A stretch of 64,000 nt of DNA from Lucifuga dentata (GCA_014773175.1 VXCM01003569.1:5088-69087); one strand, 5' to 3'. Shown: positions 1 to 13,436, counted from the stretch's first letter. The notes: generated by a model not told the origin, from the sequence alone. Numbers and translations: made by a program.

Positions 1-3000
1 CATACTTGAGGAAGAGGTGCAGTGCCACGAGAATGTGTGATCAAAACACAAAATTCAAATAAGCTGATCAACTGAGTGGGGATAAATATCAGATTTAATG
101 ATCACTTACAGATGTCAGGGAAATACAGTTTAAAATGACACCCAGATTTCATACTGTTAAAATTTGCCACCAGACAGAATTCTTAAGGTCTTAATTTGTA
201 CATGACAGTGTGTTTTATGAATCACTTACCTGAAAAAGTCCTAGTCCTAGTAAAGCCTCTTTCCAAGCAAATGCTAAAGCTTCCTTATCCACCATCCGTC
301 CATCCTTATCAACATGTTTAATTTGGCACTGTGTTTTATGAATCTCCCCAGTGTCTCACTCTCTGTCTTGGTTATACATTTTTCTGCATATACATGAATC
401 ATGATTACCATTTACATATACCTCTCTACCTTGTGAGTGACAATGTTGGTATTTATTTTTGGACTGGTGCTTGGGTTAAATGTAAAACAATCTGGATTAA
501 TAAATAACCCACAACATTTTCAACAACTACAATAAGACAATATTGAGCCGATCTGCTGCCAAGTCATAGAAATTTGTCTTTGCCATTCTGAGTAACCAGT
601 AAAAGCTGTCACAGAGAGACAGAGTAAGGTCTGTGTGGTTTTTGGAATAACTGAGAAATCTCTTGGTGTTTTACTTTTGGTAGCAGTAAATCTGTTTTAT
701 TTGGAGTACTAGAAGATCAACGGTTATGCACTGTAATCCTTAGTTCTCCGATCACAGATAGTTCAGGAGTCATGTAGCAATAGTTATTTTATCTGAACAG
801 GCAAATGGAAAGCAGCAAGCAGCAATACAGAAATTCAAAATGTATCAACAGAGAAATTTAAGGAAGAAGAACTGTTTGATTGACAGGCGATCTTGAGGAA
901 TTGCAGGGCAGAATCACCACAGATGGGCACTGTGCTCAAGGTCTGCACAAGTGTTACTATGACCTCCCCCACCTGCTTCCCCTGCTTTAAGCATTGCACC
1001 CTACGCTACCTTCAGGATTCTCCGCTGCACCCACCTGCTCCCACAATCCAATGCACCGAGGCTGTCTGCTACTTAAAAACATACATGCCCGTTTGCTACG
1101 GTATGCTAACAGATTACCATGCAGTCCACACTGCAACCCTTGCAATACAGCGCGACTGCCCGTGAGTCAGTAAAGGATATAGATTATGCAATGAATATAG
1201 TTAATGAAAGCACGAGCCTGCAGATATGCTGACTTTTGTTTTCGTTTCTTTCCTTTCCTCCAGCATGTGTTTGTTGATGACACAGTGTGTTCCTCTTCTT
1301 GGCTACTTTAGCCAATGGGTGCTCACTGTCCTACATGTACATGCCAGCGCCCAAGGGTGTCCGTCAGTCGGGAACGGTCTCTTCTTCCCCAACTTTCATT
1401 ATACATCTCATCCCTCTTTTTACTTCCTCAGTATTTTTCTGTCATTCTCTCTCTACCTCCCTTTGCGTTTCTCCTTTGCCTGTTATTCAGAGGTACTATA
1501 GGGTACTATTACCCAACACTTTCACGGGTAATACGATTAACCTCGCGATTCAGGAAGGGAAAACAGCTTTTGCTAAGACCACAACATTAATCCTCTGGCA
1601 CATAAGATTTATGTCTCTCTGTCTCGCTTTCTGTTGGACTTTTTTGCTCAGCCCTCCTCCTTTCTCTCCTTCTCTAGCAATGGTACATGACAGCCCGGCT
1701 GTACGAATAAGTCAGTAAGACACACACTTCATATACTCATATAATACATGTGTACATAACAGCCTGTCAAATACTAAGGCCAATTCTGCTATCAAAAAAG
1801 AAAGATTTTTGTTAAGGATACAACCGCAGTATAACAAAATTTGATTAAGAAAGTTAAGAAGTGTTAAACATATTGAAAAAAGTAACATTTTTATGCAGCA
1901 GTTTCTTTTTGCATATCTGCCATAATATATGCTGATACATCTGTGATCAGCAAATATTGGCTGATATACATGGTATATAAGCCTTATAAATAATATATAC
2001 ATAGTGGATGATATGCAAAAGGATATTCTTACACAAACAAAATGCAGCCGACACGGTACACAAACAAGCCATTCTCAAAAATAATGAACTGCCAGAGGGG
2101 ACTGTGGGAAAATGAGTTGTTGGATAGATTATTATTATGTTGTGTAGTCTGGCTCTCTGCCCTGGTCTCGGCTCCTCTCGTCCTCTGAAGTGGCAGTGCG
2201 GTCCACAGTACACAGTCAACCTCCCGTGGTGAATGTAAAAACATGGAATTAGTGGCAACACAAGCCTTCATGCCTTTCCCAAATGTTTTCAAATCCATGT
2301 GGGGATTTACAGTACATGTAACCGGACATTGGCACCATGTAATTATGGCTTGTCTTGTGTGTAACTTAGTGTTGCTGTTGCAAATTTTAGTGGATTGTAG
2401 ACTGTGAAGAGTTGGAGAAGAGTTTATCTGAGCAGATTATTGACAAACCAATAATTGGCATGGCTTTATTGTCACAGTAAATATCTGCTCGTGTCACTTT
2501 AATAACAGTGCTGAATACGTGTTTGTGAGGACGCGTTCCGGAAATGTCATGAGCCCAGTGGCACATGAGGTCATGTGAGGTAAAATGAACATCCGAACTG
2601 TCATATGGGGGAAAAAAAAAAATCCATTTAATGACACATGCGATGTGGGAGTTTTTTGTCACTTTATTCCCTCAAAAATTGTGGAGAAGTTTCACCACAA
2701 GCAGGAAGTAGCACAGAAATGCTGCAGCAGCGAATTTCGTGATGCCGCTGCAGTGGAAGTTAAAAATATGATTTCAGTGTGGGAAGACCAATGAATCATA
2801 CACACCATTTCAGGCTGGTGCAACAAGACATTAGCCTGTTCTTCAGATTCTTCTGAAATAATGAACATGGATTAAATCTGAGAGATTTTTTTTAAATTCT
2901 CATTTTCCTCTGATCCATCAAATCCAACAATATTGGTAAAATCAGTCATGGCATCGAAAACAATTTCATTTGTTCAGACTGAATTTGTTGTGCATGATTT

Positions 3001-3256
3001 TGTGTTTAACCTGATCAATGACCTTAAAAGATGCAAAATATTTCAGCTTTGCAACAATGCCAATTTTCTATGTTTATTAGAGATTGTAAATACAAAATGG
3101 TGATGGATGTTAATACAAACAAACCATGAACTCTGAACACTGTTTTCAAATACTTTCCTGAGAGAAAAAAAAATACATATTGATGATAAAGTTGTGTAGA
3201 ACAGGGATTAATGATGCAATTGTACAATTAATATTATTTTTTACTTGAAAACACAA

Positions 3257-3918
3257 CACTTCCTGCTAATGCTTCATGTTAAAAGCTTTCCACCATTAAC
3301 CACTAGGTGACTTAATGTGAAGATGTGCTGACTTAGACTTAAACCCTGAAGTTCATGATAAACTGCTAACTCATCAGGTGCATCAGGTTTACATCTTGCA
3401 GAAAGAAATAGTAGAAGAAGAAGCGGCTACAGTGAGGTCATTAGAGGAACTGTAGTTGGCAGGAGCTACAGTTTTGGCAAATTACCAAACCTCTATATGT
3501 CATCAATGTCGACAACACCACGCCATGGACTCAAAATGGGCCTTGAGCCCATTTTCATGCATTTAGGCACAACACCAATTAAGATTTTTGCCTCATTTTT
3601 GATTGAAGATAAAGGTGTTAACTAGTTCTTGCCCAAATCAAAAACTTCCTGCGAATGCTTCACTTAAAACCTGAAGTTTGCAATGAACTGCTAACTCCAT
3701 GTTGATTAAGTCAATCACTTTTTTGTTGGTGGATCAGGTTTACATATTGTATGAAGAAATGGTAGAAGAAGACACAGTTGTAATGAGCTAGTTAGAGGAA
3801 ATGAGGTTGCAGGAGCTGCAGTTTAGACAATTTAACAAACCTTTATATGTCATCAGTGTCAACAACACCACGCCATGGACTCAAAACGGGCCTTGAGCCC
3901 ATGTTCTTGCATTAGGCA
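3257..3918 (+). repeat. Diverged tandem duplication (two units of about 300 bp)
   Basis: Unit 1 is 3257-3570 and unit 2 is 3642-3918. Shared segments include acttcctgc-aatgcttca, gatcaggtttacat or its variant, tatatgtcatca, and acaccacgccatggactcaa with gggccttgagccca. They differ by substitutions and a small insertion in unit 2 (around 3700-3735). No coding frame is conserved. Confidence 0.75.
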
Positions 3919-4984
3919 TGATGACAAAAACTAGCATCATGCTAAAATGTTAGTCGAAGTAAAGCTGAATCATGAAATTCAGTTATATTCATAAGTTTAG
4001 GATTCACTGGTAGTTTTAACGTTATGTTCCATTTGATATGCAAAACTGTTTTTCATGCACAAAAAAGTCCAAAAGTCGCTTTAATCATCAATATTGCTAA
4101 TGAATCAATAATTATTTACAGATCAATAATTGGTCCCAGCGTGTCTAGAATAAAATGAAATGTCCACGAGAGCATTTGAAGTGTAAGAACAATCTGTCGT
4201 GGGCTGTAATGTGGAAGTTTGGTTGTTGGGGATCATAGCCTCTGTAAGTATGGGTAAAACACAACTTGTAGATGATCTTGGGAAAGTTTGCTTTCACTGG
4301 GTTGTGGCAACAGCTCTCTAGTCTGTGTGTGTTAATGTGTGTGTATATTGTAGTCACTATTATGGAAGGATCAGTGGATGCCGCTTTGTGAATTTGGTGC
4401 TGACATCTCGGGCTTTCTCTTCTTTTCTTCTCTCCTTTTCTTCTCTGCATTGTAAAACAACTAATCCCCAAATACTTAATCCATCATTGCGCTTTTCTCT
4501 TCCTTTCTCACTCTAACTGGTGTCATCTGCCTTTATACACATGCTCTCCTCGCTTTTCACACTTGTTGCAGGTAGGTGTGAAAGCTGTCTTTGTTAGACA
4601 GCCGTGAAACATCTTGAAAGCCACAATGGAGCAGCCTGTTATTTTGCCCTGCTGGATATATAATTTTCACATTTTTCCCTCGATGAATGAATTACCGGAC
4701 AATCACTTCAAAGTTTTGCAAGACACAATGTCAGTTTCTTACTAATGATAAATGACTAGTATGTTGTTTCTTGTTGTTTCCATGTGTCTTTGATACTCTC
4801 CTGAACAGACAAAAGGCAGATCTGCATCCAGCTGAGCTTGTGTTTTTATTGAGCAAGAAGTGCCATTTACTTAGGCATAGTTTACCACAACATCATTACA
4901 GAAGTGTAATATTACCTAGGTTTGGTCTGCTTTTTTCGTTCTGCTTTTTTTTTTTTTTTTTTAATTTTACCTCAGTTCTGTCAT

Positions 4985-5830
4985 TTAAGTTAGCAGAAGT
5001 ATGTGTTGAACATTGTCAAAGTTGCAGAACTTGAGGAAAAGAAATGCATCTAGTAAGACACAAACCCTTAAGTCCTGCACTTCTCTCAAAACTTTGATTT
5101 TGATTGGTCCTTTACTTGTGCAACATGATTGCTTAAACATGTAACGCATGTGAATTTACCCATCTACACATGTGGTTAGACAGCCCACAAAATACGAAGG
5201 TAGTAAGGGAGAATTATTCTGACATTTGTGTTTTTGCAAACTGTTTTCCAACTCAGGCCTCACACAGCTGGCCAATCAGAACAGATTAGGCTTTTTGACA
5301 GGGTGGGGGCTTAAAGAGACAGTACCTAAAACAGCCTGTTATTACTCAGAGTGTGTATGTGTAACACTATACTCCAATTATTTGTCTGTATTGCGATTGA
5401 GACAATACAAAGATGGAATTACGATTCCACGTTTCATGAAATACACATGACGGGTTGTGTAATCGGAGGATGTGGAGGGTCCACCAGGTGAGGAAATGCA
5501 TGCAGCAGTGGCTTAATCACATTATGATTTTTGCCTGAATAAACAGATTTTCAATCACATAGTGCAACTCTGTTATTCGGAGTAAGTTTACACTGTCTTA
5601 TGCCAATTTCAATCTAATCAAGGTCTATAAATTATGTTTAAAAAAATGCTTTATTACCTTAATCCAAGTATAATCACAGCATGCAAATGTACTGAGTGTG
5701 CACAATGGTGCTGTAGGAATGGAAAGTATAAATGGATCAGACTTATTGTTATCATTGTTTTGCACATTAAAAAATTGCAAATGTTTCAAAATAGACCCCT
5801 AAAATGAAAATTAGATCATGGAAATCTGTA
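4985..5830 (+). repeat. Dispersed repeat copy with an internal insertion
   Basis: It shares with 49930-50340 the order gtcctg, ggtcctttactt or variant, catgtaac, the ggccaatcagaac motif, cttaaagaga, cctgtta, then gtgcacaatggtgctgtag. About 345 bp (5346-5693) is present only here. The family is common in fish, but I cannot name it. Confidence 0.5.
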
Positions 5831-7141
5831 CATCATGTCCCCTTTAACATGAACATAAAACAAAAACATTATTTTAAACTTACTTTGGTGATCCTGCATG
5901 CCAAACCCTACCCATGTGTGTTAGATAAAATAAATCCTAAAATGTAAATACTGTTTGCTAAAGCTTGGTGTAGAGTGAGTTACCTTCACCTGAACATTTT
6001 TTTAATCATTGATAAAGTCTTTATGAATTGTATGCTGTCAGGTTTGTAGGACAAATGATAAATACATAATCATCACATATTTTAAGAGCTACCTATTCAT
6101 AAGGACAAAAGTACTGAAATTCTGCATGCTATTCACAGCCTGTCAACAGGTTTTACAGCCAAATCCTCAAGTCATCCATCATCCTTTTTAAGGTGTCATA
6201 ATAATTGGGTTTAGCTATGTTTTTCTGAGCTGCTCTGTCAAGCCAGAACCAAGTGCAGAAATAACACAGACATGCATAATTTCAGCTCAGTGCGGTAGGA
6301 AATATTAAAATCCAGTTCTTAAGCCTCAAACAAATAGTCTTCTATACTGAAGAATTTTCTTTGACTTTGACGTAAACAGCATCTAACTGTGAGTGAAAGG
6401 CCTTGGAGAGAATGTAAATGCAGCATCTGCAAACAAAATTCAGCCCGTTTGCTGTGACATGACCCGCTGCAGAACAAGGATGCCAGGAAATATCAGAGAA
6501 ACACAGAAATAACCAACTGTAAGTGAAAAAAAAAAATCATCAGAAATCAGGATATTGGCTTGACACTTGAGCTTGATGCAGGCAGATCATTATAACAAGT
6601 TGGGGAAATGATGCATTATAGGAGTGAGTGGAAGTAATGCAGACTTTTTAAAGAAATCACTCGTTAATACACAGCGCTGCTTAAAGAGCTCATAACATAG
6701 CAAACAGACGGAATAAATTCTCGAAGAAGCACAGTAGTCTTTCTTTGGAATGTTGTAGTACAGAGATGTGCAAAAGTCGATTTTAACAAGTCTTAATAGA
6801 TAATTAGTGTATTCAGAGCCAAAACTGTGTGATTATAAAAACTTTGCTGATAGTTTGACATTGGCTCTGTGCAAATATATAACAATTTATTGTGTGAAGT
6901 TCATTTTCTAAGCTGTGATTTTTTTTTTGTTTTTTTTTTTGTACTGTTTAGATTTATTTTCATTTTGTAGCACTCATCTATTCTTAGACGGACACATTTT
7001 GTAGTTGCTAATGCAATGAACTCTCTAAACTTGCTCCGCTGTGTCAGTATGATAATAGAATAAATTTTAGCAAAATTCTGGCAAGCATAAATAAGCAAAT
7101 TTTTGTTAGTTTAATTTAGAACATGATTCCAAATCAAAACT

Positions 7142-7475
7142 AGAGGTGCACTAATTGGAGCTCATACCTCCACCGAGGCCACACAAACCCACATAAAATC
7201 TTGTTCTACAGTAACAGACTGGCCTAAAGAGAAAGCAATTGCTATGATAAACATAATTTTCTGGATTAATCTCTGTAATTATTAAAATCAATCAAAATTC
7301 TTGTATTACTAAACCAATATCATCTCAGCTACACATTAGAGGTTGTTGCGTGTTTCTAGCCACATTTGTTATTGTGGAGCAATTCCATTAATCGCCCCCT
7401 TTCCTTGCATATAGTTCCGCCCAATTTGTACCGGATCCAGATAAGGATCCAAACCAAACTGCATCTATTGATTAA
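7142..7475 (+). repeat. Dispersed repeat related to the 44.1 kb copy
   Basis: It has acctccaccgagg near the start and ggatccagataaggatcc near the end, matching the acctctgccaag start and ccagatctagataagg end of the copy at 44.1 kb. Confidence 0.35.
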
Positions 7476-8085
7476 CTATCGTGGGATAGCAAATCATGAA
7501 TTACTTTTGAAGAAACCAACTGAAATATAAATTAGCCATCTTGCAATGTTAGGAAATCATTAGAGGGATTCTTGGACCTTCCCCTGGATCTGGAACTGCA
7601 ACAGATTTTAATGAGTTCTTCCTTTGGCCAAGTAACCCAGTTTAAAAAAACAAACAAACCAACAGATGTGGGTGAAAACAGAACCTCCTTGGTAGCAGTA
7701 ATGACAAATACAATCAATCAGCACCTCAGAATTGAAACCCAAAGTTTTATTATACAAGCACATGTGGCATGTTGCTAATTATTGAGAAATGATATTTTTG
7801 AGGCAGTCAAGTATATGAAGAAGGTGGTACTAAAGCAAGGGTGTCGGTTTGGTTTTAACTTTGGTGGAGGCATTTTTAGTTTTCTGCTTCCTCCAGTCTG
7901 CTCTGCTGATTAGCTACCTGATTGTGTTTCCTGTTGTTAATGATGAACTGATGCGTAATGACGACTGAATAAGCCTCCATAATGAACTTCCACTGTTATG
8001 GCATGAAAACAAGCTCGAACCTCCATTTAGTAATGGCGAAACAGGACATCGAGTGCATGTATGATGAATGTATGAAGGTTTAAAG

Positions 8086-8833
8086 CACATATGTCATACT
8101 CAAGGCCCGTGGGCCACATCCAGTCCACGGGCCTTACTACAAATCCCAGAATGCACTGCAACAGCCGGTGCATCAATCAACACCTGAAGCACCAAGTCCC
8201 CTCCCCTCCATGCCCATCCAGTCATTTTTAATGAACTTTAAGCTAAGCCCACAGAAGAAACAGCCAAAGGAAAGGTGGACTCTTAAAAACAGGCTTTCAG
8301 CACAGGTGGGAGTTAGAGAAGCTGTTGTCATTAGGGATAAACCTGTTAGCCTTGTTAGCAGAGCTGATGTGGCTGTAATTAAAGAATATAACATAAGAAG
8401 GCATGACCACATTTAAAATTCTGTATTTTCATTTTGCTTGTTGAAGTTGTTAATGAAAAACAAAGAGTGATTTTAGATTTCCCTTGAGAAAAATTAGTTT
8501 TCTGGCTGTTTCCTGTGATAAAATGTTTTCATAGGAAATGAGCCAGTGAAACACAGCTGATAGAGAGGAAGACATAAAAAAATGTTATTTATTTTGAATT
8601 TGATATCTCATTTGTCTTTTTTCATACCTCTGGTTTGTTCTGAATTCTGTAAGATGTGTTGGGAACAGCAGTTAAAGTGAAGCTCATATTAGTGAATAAA
8701 TAATTTGTCATAGCCTCTGATGAAAATGAGGCCAATATAAGTCTGTTTCCAATAAAGGCTGACCCTGTTTGGCCCTCGACTTGGACCCAATTTTTAATTT
8801 TGGCCCCCTCTGTGATTGAATTTGACACCCCTG
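8086..8833 (+). mobile_element. Internally deleted hAT DNA transposon (748 bp)
   Basis: The right end reads tttgacacccctg and the left end cacatatgtcatactc; the left is a decayed inverted match of the right (caggggtgtcaaa). Both ends are flanked by the identical 8-mer gtttaaag (8078-8085 and 8834-8841), which fits the hAT target duplication pattern nTnnnnAn. GC-rich subterminal segments (ggcccgtgggccac on the left, tttggccccc on the right) resemble hAT elements common in fish. Only a BED-finger remnant of the transposase survives, so the copy is not autonomous. Confidence 0.82.
8231..8416 (+). pseudogene. Remnant of a hAT transposase BED-type zinc finger
   Basis: An open frame inside the hAT element encodes about 61 residues from an internal Met. 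The segment KPVSLVSRADVAVIKEYN followed by IRRHDHI resembles the N-terminal BED finger of fish hAT transposases of the GTF2IRD2/ZBED-like kind, where the pattern is KPVCLVC, about 14 residues, then HxxxxH. Both cysteines have become serine (agc at 8348-8350 and 8357-8359; each one base from tgc), and the frame stops before the last histidine. It cannot bind zinc as a BED finger, and the catalytic domain is absent. The family match is from memory. Confidence 0.6.
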
Positions 8834-8839
8834 GTTTAA

Positions 8840-9162
8840 AGGACCATACTTTCACCATTATTCACTTTTTATTTTTATAAATGCTAAAATTAGATAACTT
8901 CAAAAAAAAAACAAAAAAAAACAAAAAAACCTGAATACACATGTTGTCCATAATGATGAATTACCTATCACAAGAACGTTTCAAGTATCAACAGTTGATT
9001 TTAATAGCATACCAGAATGAAATGAAACCAATGGCGGTCTGGAAGGTAGAAGAAAAAAAAAAATCACTGTTCCAGCAGTATGCTTTGGGAAATGATTGTC
9101 AGTAACGTTAAAGTGTATTTAATATATTAGGCTCAAACATGGATGATCGCCGGAATGGTCGT
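8840..9162 (+). mobile_element. TTAA-flanked MITE, short form
   Basis: It begins aggaccatac after TTAA (8836-8839) and ends ggaatggtcgt before TTAA (9163-9166). It shares the internal blocks accaatggcggtctggaagg and gctcaaacat with the other copies in this window. The middle carries A-rich runs. The left TTAA and first two bases lie inside the target duplication of the neighbouring hAT element. Confidence 0.7.
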
Positions 9163-11164
9163 TTAAAGATAGATTCATGTTTGAGGTTGCTGTGGCTGTG
9201 TGACGAATGAATCATTTCACTACTGCAGGAAAATCATGAGTCATGAAGCCCAAACCAACAGTCTGAAAGAAGAAAGAACTGCAGAAACTCAAGTTATCTT
9301 GTCAAATTAGGGTGATAAAAGATGTAATATAGAATAAACAGCTCAGAGGTTATAAAGATTTATAAGCAAAACGTTATACACTGCTCATTAGGATTGTATG
9401 AATGGGAAGGTGTTTTTGCAGTATGTTGGTGGGATAGTCCTTGTCAAAGTAAAAAAGACTCTATGCCATCAAGTGAAAGCATTTTAATGTGCAAAGGATA
9501 CTCGGGTCCTTATTTATTTATTTATTTTTTAAGGACTGTACATTCATGACGGTCCCTAACCATGTTGAACAGCGGACTTCCTCATGTAAAGAATTGACAG
9601 CAGTGCGGTATGCATTCTTATTAAACGCACAAAGTGGGAAGGGTGAAAATGGGTTAATTATTGTGTTTATCCTGCTGGCAGAGATAAGATGAAAAGATGT
9701 TTAAAGGTTGTATCCTGTTACTTTTGATTGCTTTTAGTAGAAAATAGTCTAACATAAAGTAAACTTTACCTAATAAAAAATATTGGTGGGATAATTTAGT
9801 AGCCTTGACTTTAGGGGCATGTCCATACTGTCCATATCTACATCTACAATTAAAATAGTACATAACATGTAAATTTGGAACATTAAAAACAGAAATAAAA
9901 ACTCTTTTATCTCCCTATTATTCACAGTGTTCTCTGTGATGCAATAGAAAAAAAAGGAAAAAACATTTCTAAGAGTTTCTTTGATCAGTAGCCTGTTTTT
10001 TGTTTTTTTTTTAGCCTTGTTGCTGAGTGACACATGAGCAGATATGCAGGTGAAGTGTCAGGCTGCCATCCAGCACCTCCGCATGGGGGAGAAGGGCATC
10101 AACAGGCAGAAATTGCTCTGAAATGAATATTGTGTGAAACCGCCGGCGCAGGAACTCCTAGCAACAAAGAGGCAGGCAGGCTGATAAATAAAGCAGGAAT
10201 ACAGAGCTGCTTGGCAATCAGCGAACCACTCTGCTTTTACCTTCCTTTATCCTCTCAATTCCATTTAAATTTCAATTTAAAGGCTTTCAGGCTTTGTTGG
10301 AGATTCACTTATATTCTCCCTCTCTGTATAATATCAAGAACGCTTTGTTTCTTATTTAGCTCTCCCACTTCCATTTCTGCTTTCTAGCCTCTTCCCTCCC
10401 TCCACACCCATTCTCTCTGCCTTCTTCCCCTCTCCTCTTCCTCGTATGTTTCCTGTCCTCCTCCTCTTCCTCCTCTTCCCTCGTCTCCTTCCCTGTTGGC
10501 TGTTCTTCAGGTCAGGTGTAGTGATTCTAGATGTTGCTTGTCAATAATTTATTAAGGAGGAAGTGCTCCCCTCTTAACCAGGGTCGTGAATTATTAACTT
10601 TCATGGCTGTATGTTTGTCTACACACCTACATTCACATTGGGTGTGATTCTTGTGATTGTGCATTAGTCTCTGTGTGTATGAGCGATGCCCGTGTGCATT
10701 TCGACCATTGTGTGTTTGTGTGTGAAGTGCGAGAAAGTAATTGCCTGCCAAAGATGATGGAGCCAGGCACACACACAAATCAGTACTTCTCACAGCCCGT
10801 GCTTGTATTATTTCCTGTGAGTGGAATTTCCAGGGAATACATGGCATGCATGTTTTATAAGAGCCTGTCTGTGCCGCTGAGCAAATGAGATGCAGTCTTC
10901 ATTTGTCTTGTCTTGAAAGTGCAGATGTGTGTTTGCTTGTGTGTGTGTGTCTGAGTGAAAGTATATGGTCATCTGTGTGTGTTTAGCGAGGCTGAGCAAA
11001 GGCTCTTTTCACGCGCGTGTGAGAGATGAGACGTGCATCTTAATGCGGTTTTATTTGTCACGGCAGAGTTTAGAAGCAAGTGTTAGTGTAGCATCCGCTG
11101 TTAATGTTCATGAGAATGTGCGAACATGCACCTGAGCTTCTAAGTCGTGGCGTGTGTAACGCTC

Positions 11165-11193
11165 TGTGTGTATGTGTGTGTGTGTGTGTGTGT
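11165..11193 (+). repeat. TG microsatellite
   Basis: Short TG array with one TA interruption. Confidence 0.9.
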
Positions 11194-11361
11194 CTTTGCT
11201 TACTGGGGTATAAGCGTGGGTGTGTGTGTTGCTCGAGGCTACTGGCTGTATACATCCCAATGAAAGCTGCTGCATCCATCATGTCCCCAGCAGGGCTGTG
11301 CTGAGGAGATGCAGTGGAGCTTTGGGAGGCGTAGCAGCTGAGATGGAGCTCGGTAGACACA

Positions 11362-11752
11362 CAGTGGGGTCCAAAAGTCTGAGACCACTTTGAAAATGCT
11401 TCTATTTTGCATTCGTTTTGAATTTAATACAAGATTTATCATTATAAATGATATCATCTTAACAATTTGAGTGAAAAGTTCAATCTTTGAAAAATGTGCA
11501 TGAATGTCAGAATCTCTTGGTATTTGGTACGCTCCCCTTTTGCTGCAATGACAGCATCACTCCAGCTCGCATGGACTCCACAAGTTTGTGCAAAACTGAT
11601 GATCCAAGTTATCCCAGCATGATTTGACAATGTTCTAAAGAGCTTCTTGTGATGTCAGACTTTCTGATTATTTCCACATTTACATGGAAAACATCATAGA
11701 TTTTCAGTGTGGATTTTCAGTGTGTAGATTCTCAGACTTTTGGACCCCACTG
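11362..11752 (+). mobile_element. Tc1/mariner-type non-autonomous element with perfect 23-bp ends
   Basis: The left end starts cagtggggtccaaaagtctg and the right end is its exact inverse, ending ttttggaccccactg; 23 terminal bases match perfectly. These ends are typical of fish Tc1-like elements. The 391-bp body has no transposase frame. The expected flanking TA is not preserved on either side. Confidence 0.72.
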
Positions 11753-11857
11753 TTTGCTGTTTAAAATGGTTGCCAAAATGGATGTGGGGATTTGATTGAT
11801 TTATCTACATAATTGTGTGTGTTGGGTGAAAGCTTTCAGCTACAGCAAATGCTAATA

Positions 11858-12100
11858 CAGTGCATGAAAAAGTATTTGGTGCCTTCCTGATTTCTTGTAT
11901 TTTTGCACATTTGTCACACTTAATTGTGTCAGATCCTCAAACAAAGTTGAATATAATATAAAGACAACCTGAGTAAACAAAAAACAGATTTTAAATGATT
12001 GTTTCATTTATTCAAGGAAAAAATCTATCCAGCACCTGTATTACCCTTAAGTCATAAGAATTAAGCTTTCTTTAATACTAAGTCATAAGAAATCATCCAT
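11858..12100 (+). mobile_element. Tc1-type element fragment, left end only
   Basis: After TA (11856-11857) comes cagtgcatgaaaaagtattt, followed by ttgcacatttgtcacactta and a tttcatttattcaagg block. This order is familiar from a widespread fish Tc1-like miniature element. No matching right end was found. Confidence 0.5.
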
Positions 12101-12141
12101 AAGAAATTAACAACAATGTTCTACAATTGTGCATAAGTATG

Positions 12142-12300
12142 AGGCAAAAAAATTGAATTTTAAGGTGAGTGTTTCACCTGGACATTTGATTTGGAAAGAT
12201 TAGGGGATTTGAGAAAAAAAAATAGCCGGAAAACCAAAACAAGGTTTCATGTTTTGGAAACTGTCAGTAATGTAAAGTGTGTAGGTTAATCATACAAATC
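12142..12300 (+). mobile_element. TTAA-type MITE fragment (right half, decayed)
   Basis: It shares attgaattttaaggtgagtg, the gattaggggatttg block and gttttggaaactgtcagtaa with the copies at 16.4, 17.6 and 32.4 kb. The terminal block with aaacatgcaaaat is lost. Confidence 0.5.
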
Positions 12301-13436
12301 TTTAAATAAAAAATTTCTAACCATGCCTTGCAAAGATTCAACACCACCTTTAAGATGTTGTCTGCCCTTCCACATTTGCATGCTGGGATTTCCGTGTTTT
12401 AATGGCGGAAAGATGGAAAGATTTGAAACTGATTGGTTGGTGATTGGTTGTATTTTATTGGGCATCACATATTGTGTCAACCCATGTCTGAAATGCCAGG
12501 ATGCAAGAAAGAGCAATTTAAAAGTTAAAAAGAATCTATCTTCAAGCAAAGTGTGAATAATACATACAAGGTGTGTTCAGAAACTCTGAATTTAAACTCT
12601 TGCAACACAGCAAACATTATGTGTATGAAACAGTTATCACGTGAATTCCAGGTGTGCAGGATTGTGGTGACAGTGCACGGATACTGGACATGTGCACATC
12701 CAAATTTGTAACATGTTTTGGGTGATGTTGCTGGAGTACCACTTATACCAACCACAATAACCCTTTTTCCTCAATCATAATCATCCTGAAAATAAAACGA
12801 TTCGTCCTCTCACTGCAGCTGAAACCGTTTAAAACCCTGCAAGGTCTGCTCTATTTTGCTTTGGAGTGCGTTGATTGATTATGCATTGTGGCTCGACAGC
12901 CCTCTCAGACAAAACAAAGGAATTTGTCCAACAATTCTCTCACATCCCGCGCACCACTTTGTTGTGAATTATAATTGGCTGCATCTTTGACAGAGGAGGT
13001 GCAAATAAGGTTTATTAGCTGCTCACTTTTGAGAGCAGGGTTAGCTCCCGATGATGAGCTCCCTTCTAAGGCTTTAGCTGTTTATCTGTGGAAAATGAGA
13101 TGCTTTTATGTACATTTTACATCTATTAATTTAACATTCAGGTGCACAGTGGGCTTGTCTTCAGTTACATGCTTGGTTTATTAGTCAGTGGGCCTGCGTC
13201 ACTGGTGGTTGTTACCTCATGGGGATAAATCCTAGTATTATTCATCCACATAGTTTTGTACTGAAGAAGGATTTCAGGTGAATGGCAAAAAAAGCATCTT
13301 TAATCAAATGCCGTTCCACTGACAACCTCTCAGACATTTTGCTAATTGGAAAAATGAGATGAACCTTCACAGAGAGGACTTAGGATTTGTATCAAGTATT
13401 CAAGTTTTCCATTGTGGTGTTACTACAATTACACAA

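Noticed and set aside
3297..3311. CTCF-like core ccactaggtgactta
   Set aside because: Four mismatches to the consensus, in AT-rich DNA; expected by chance.
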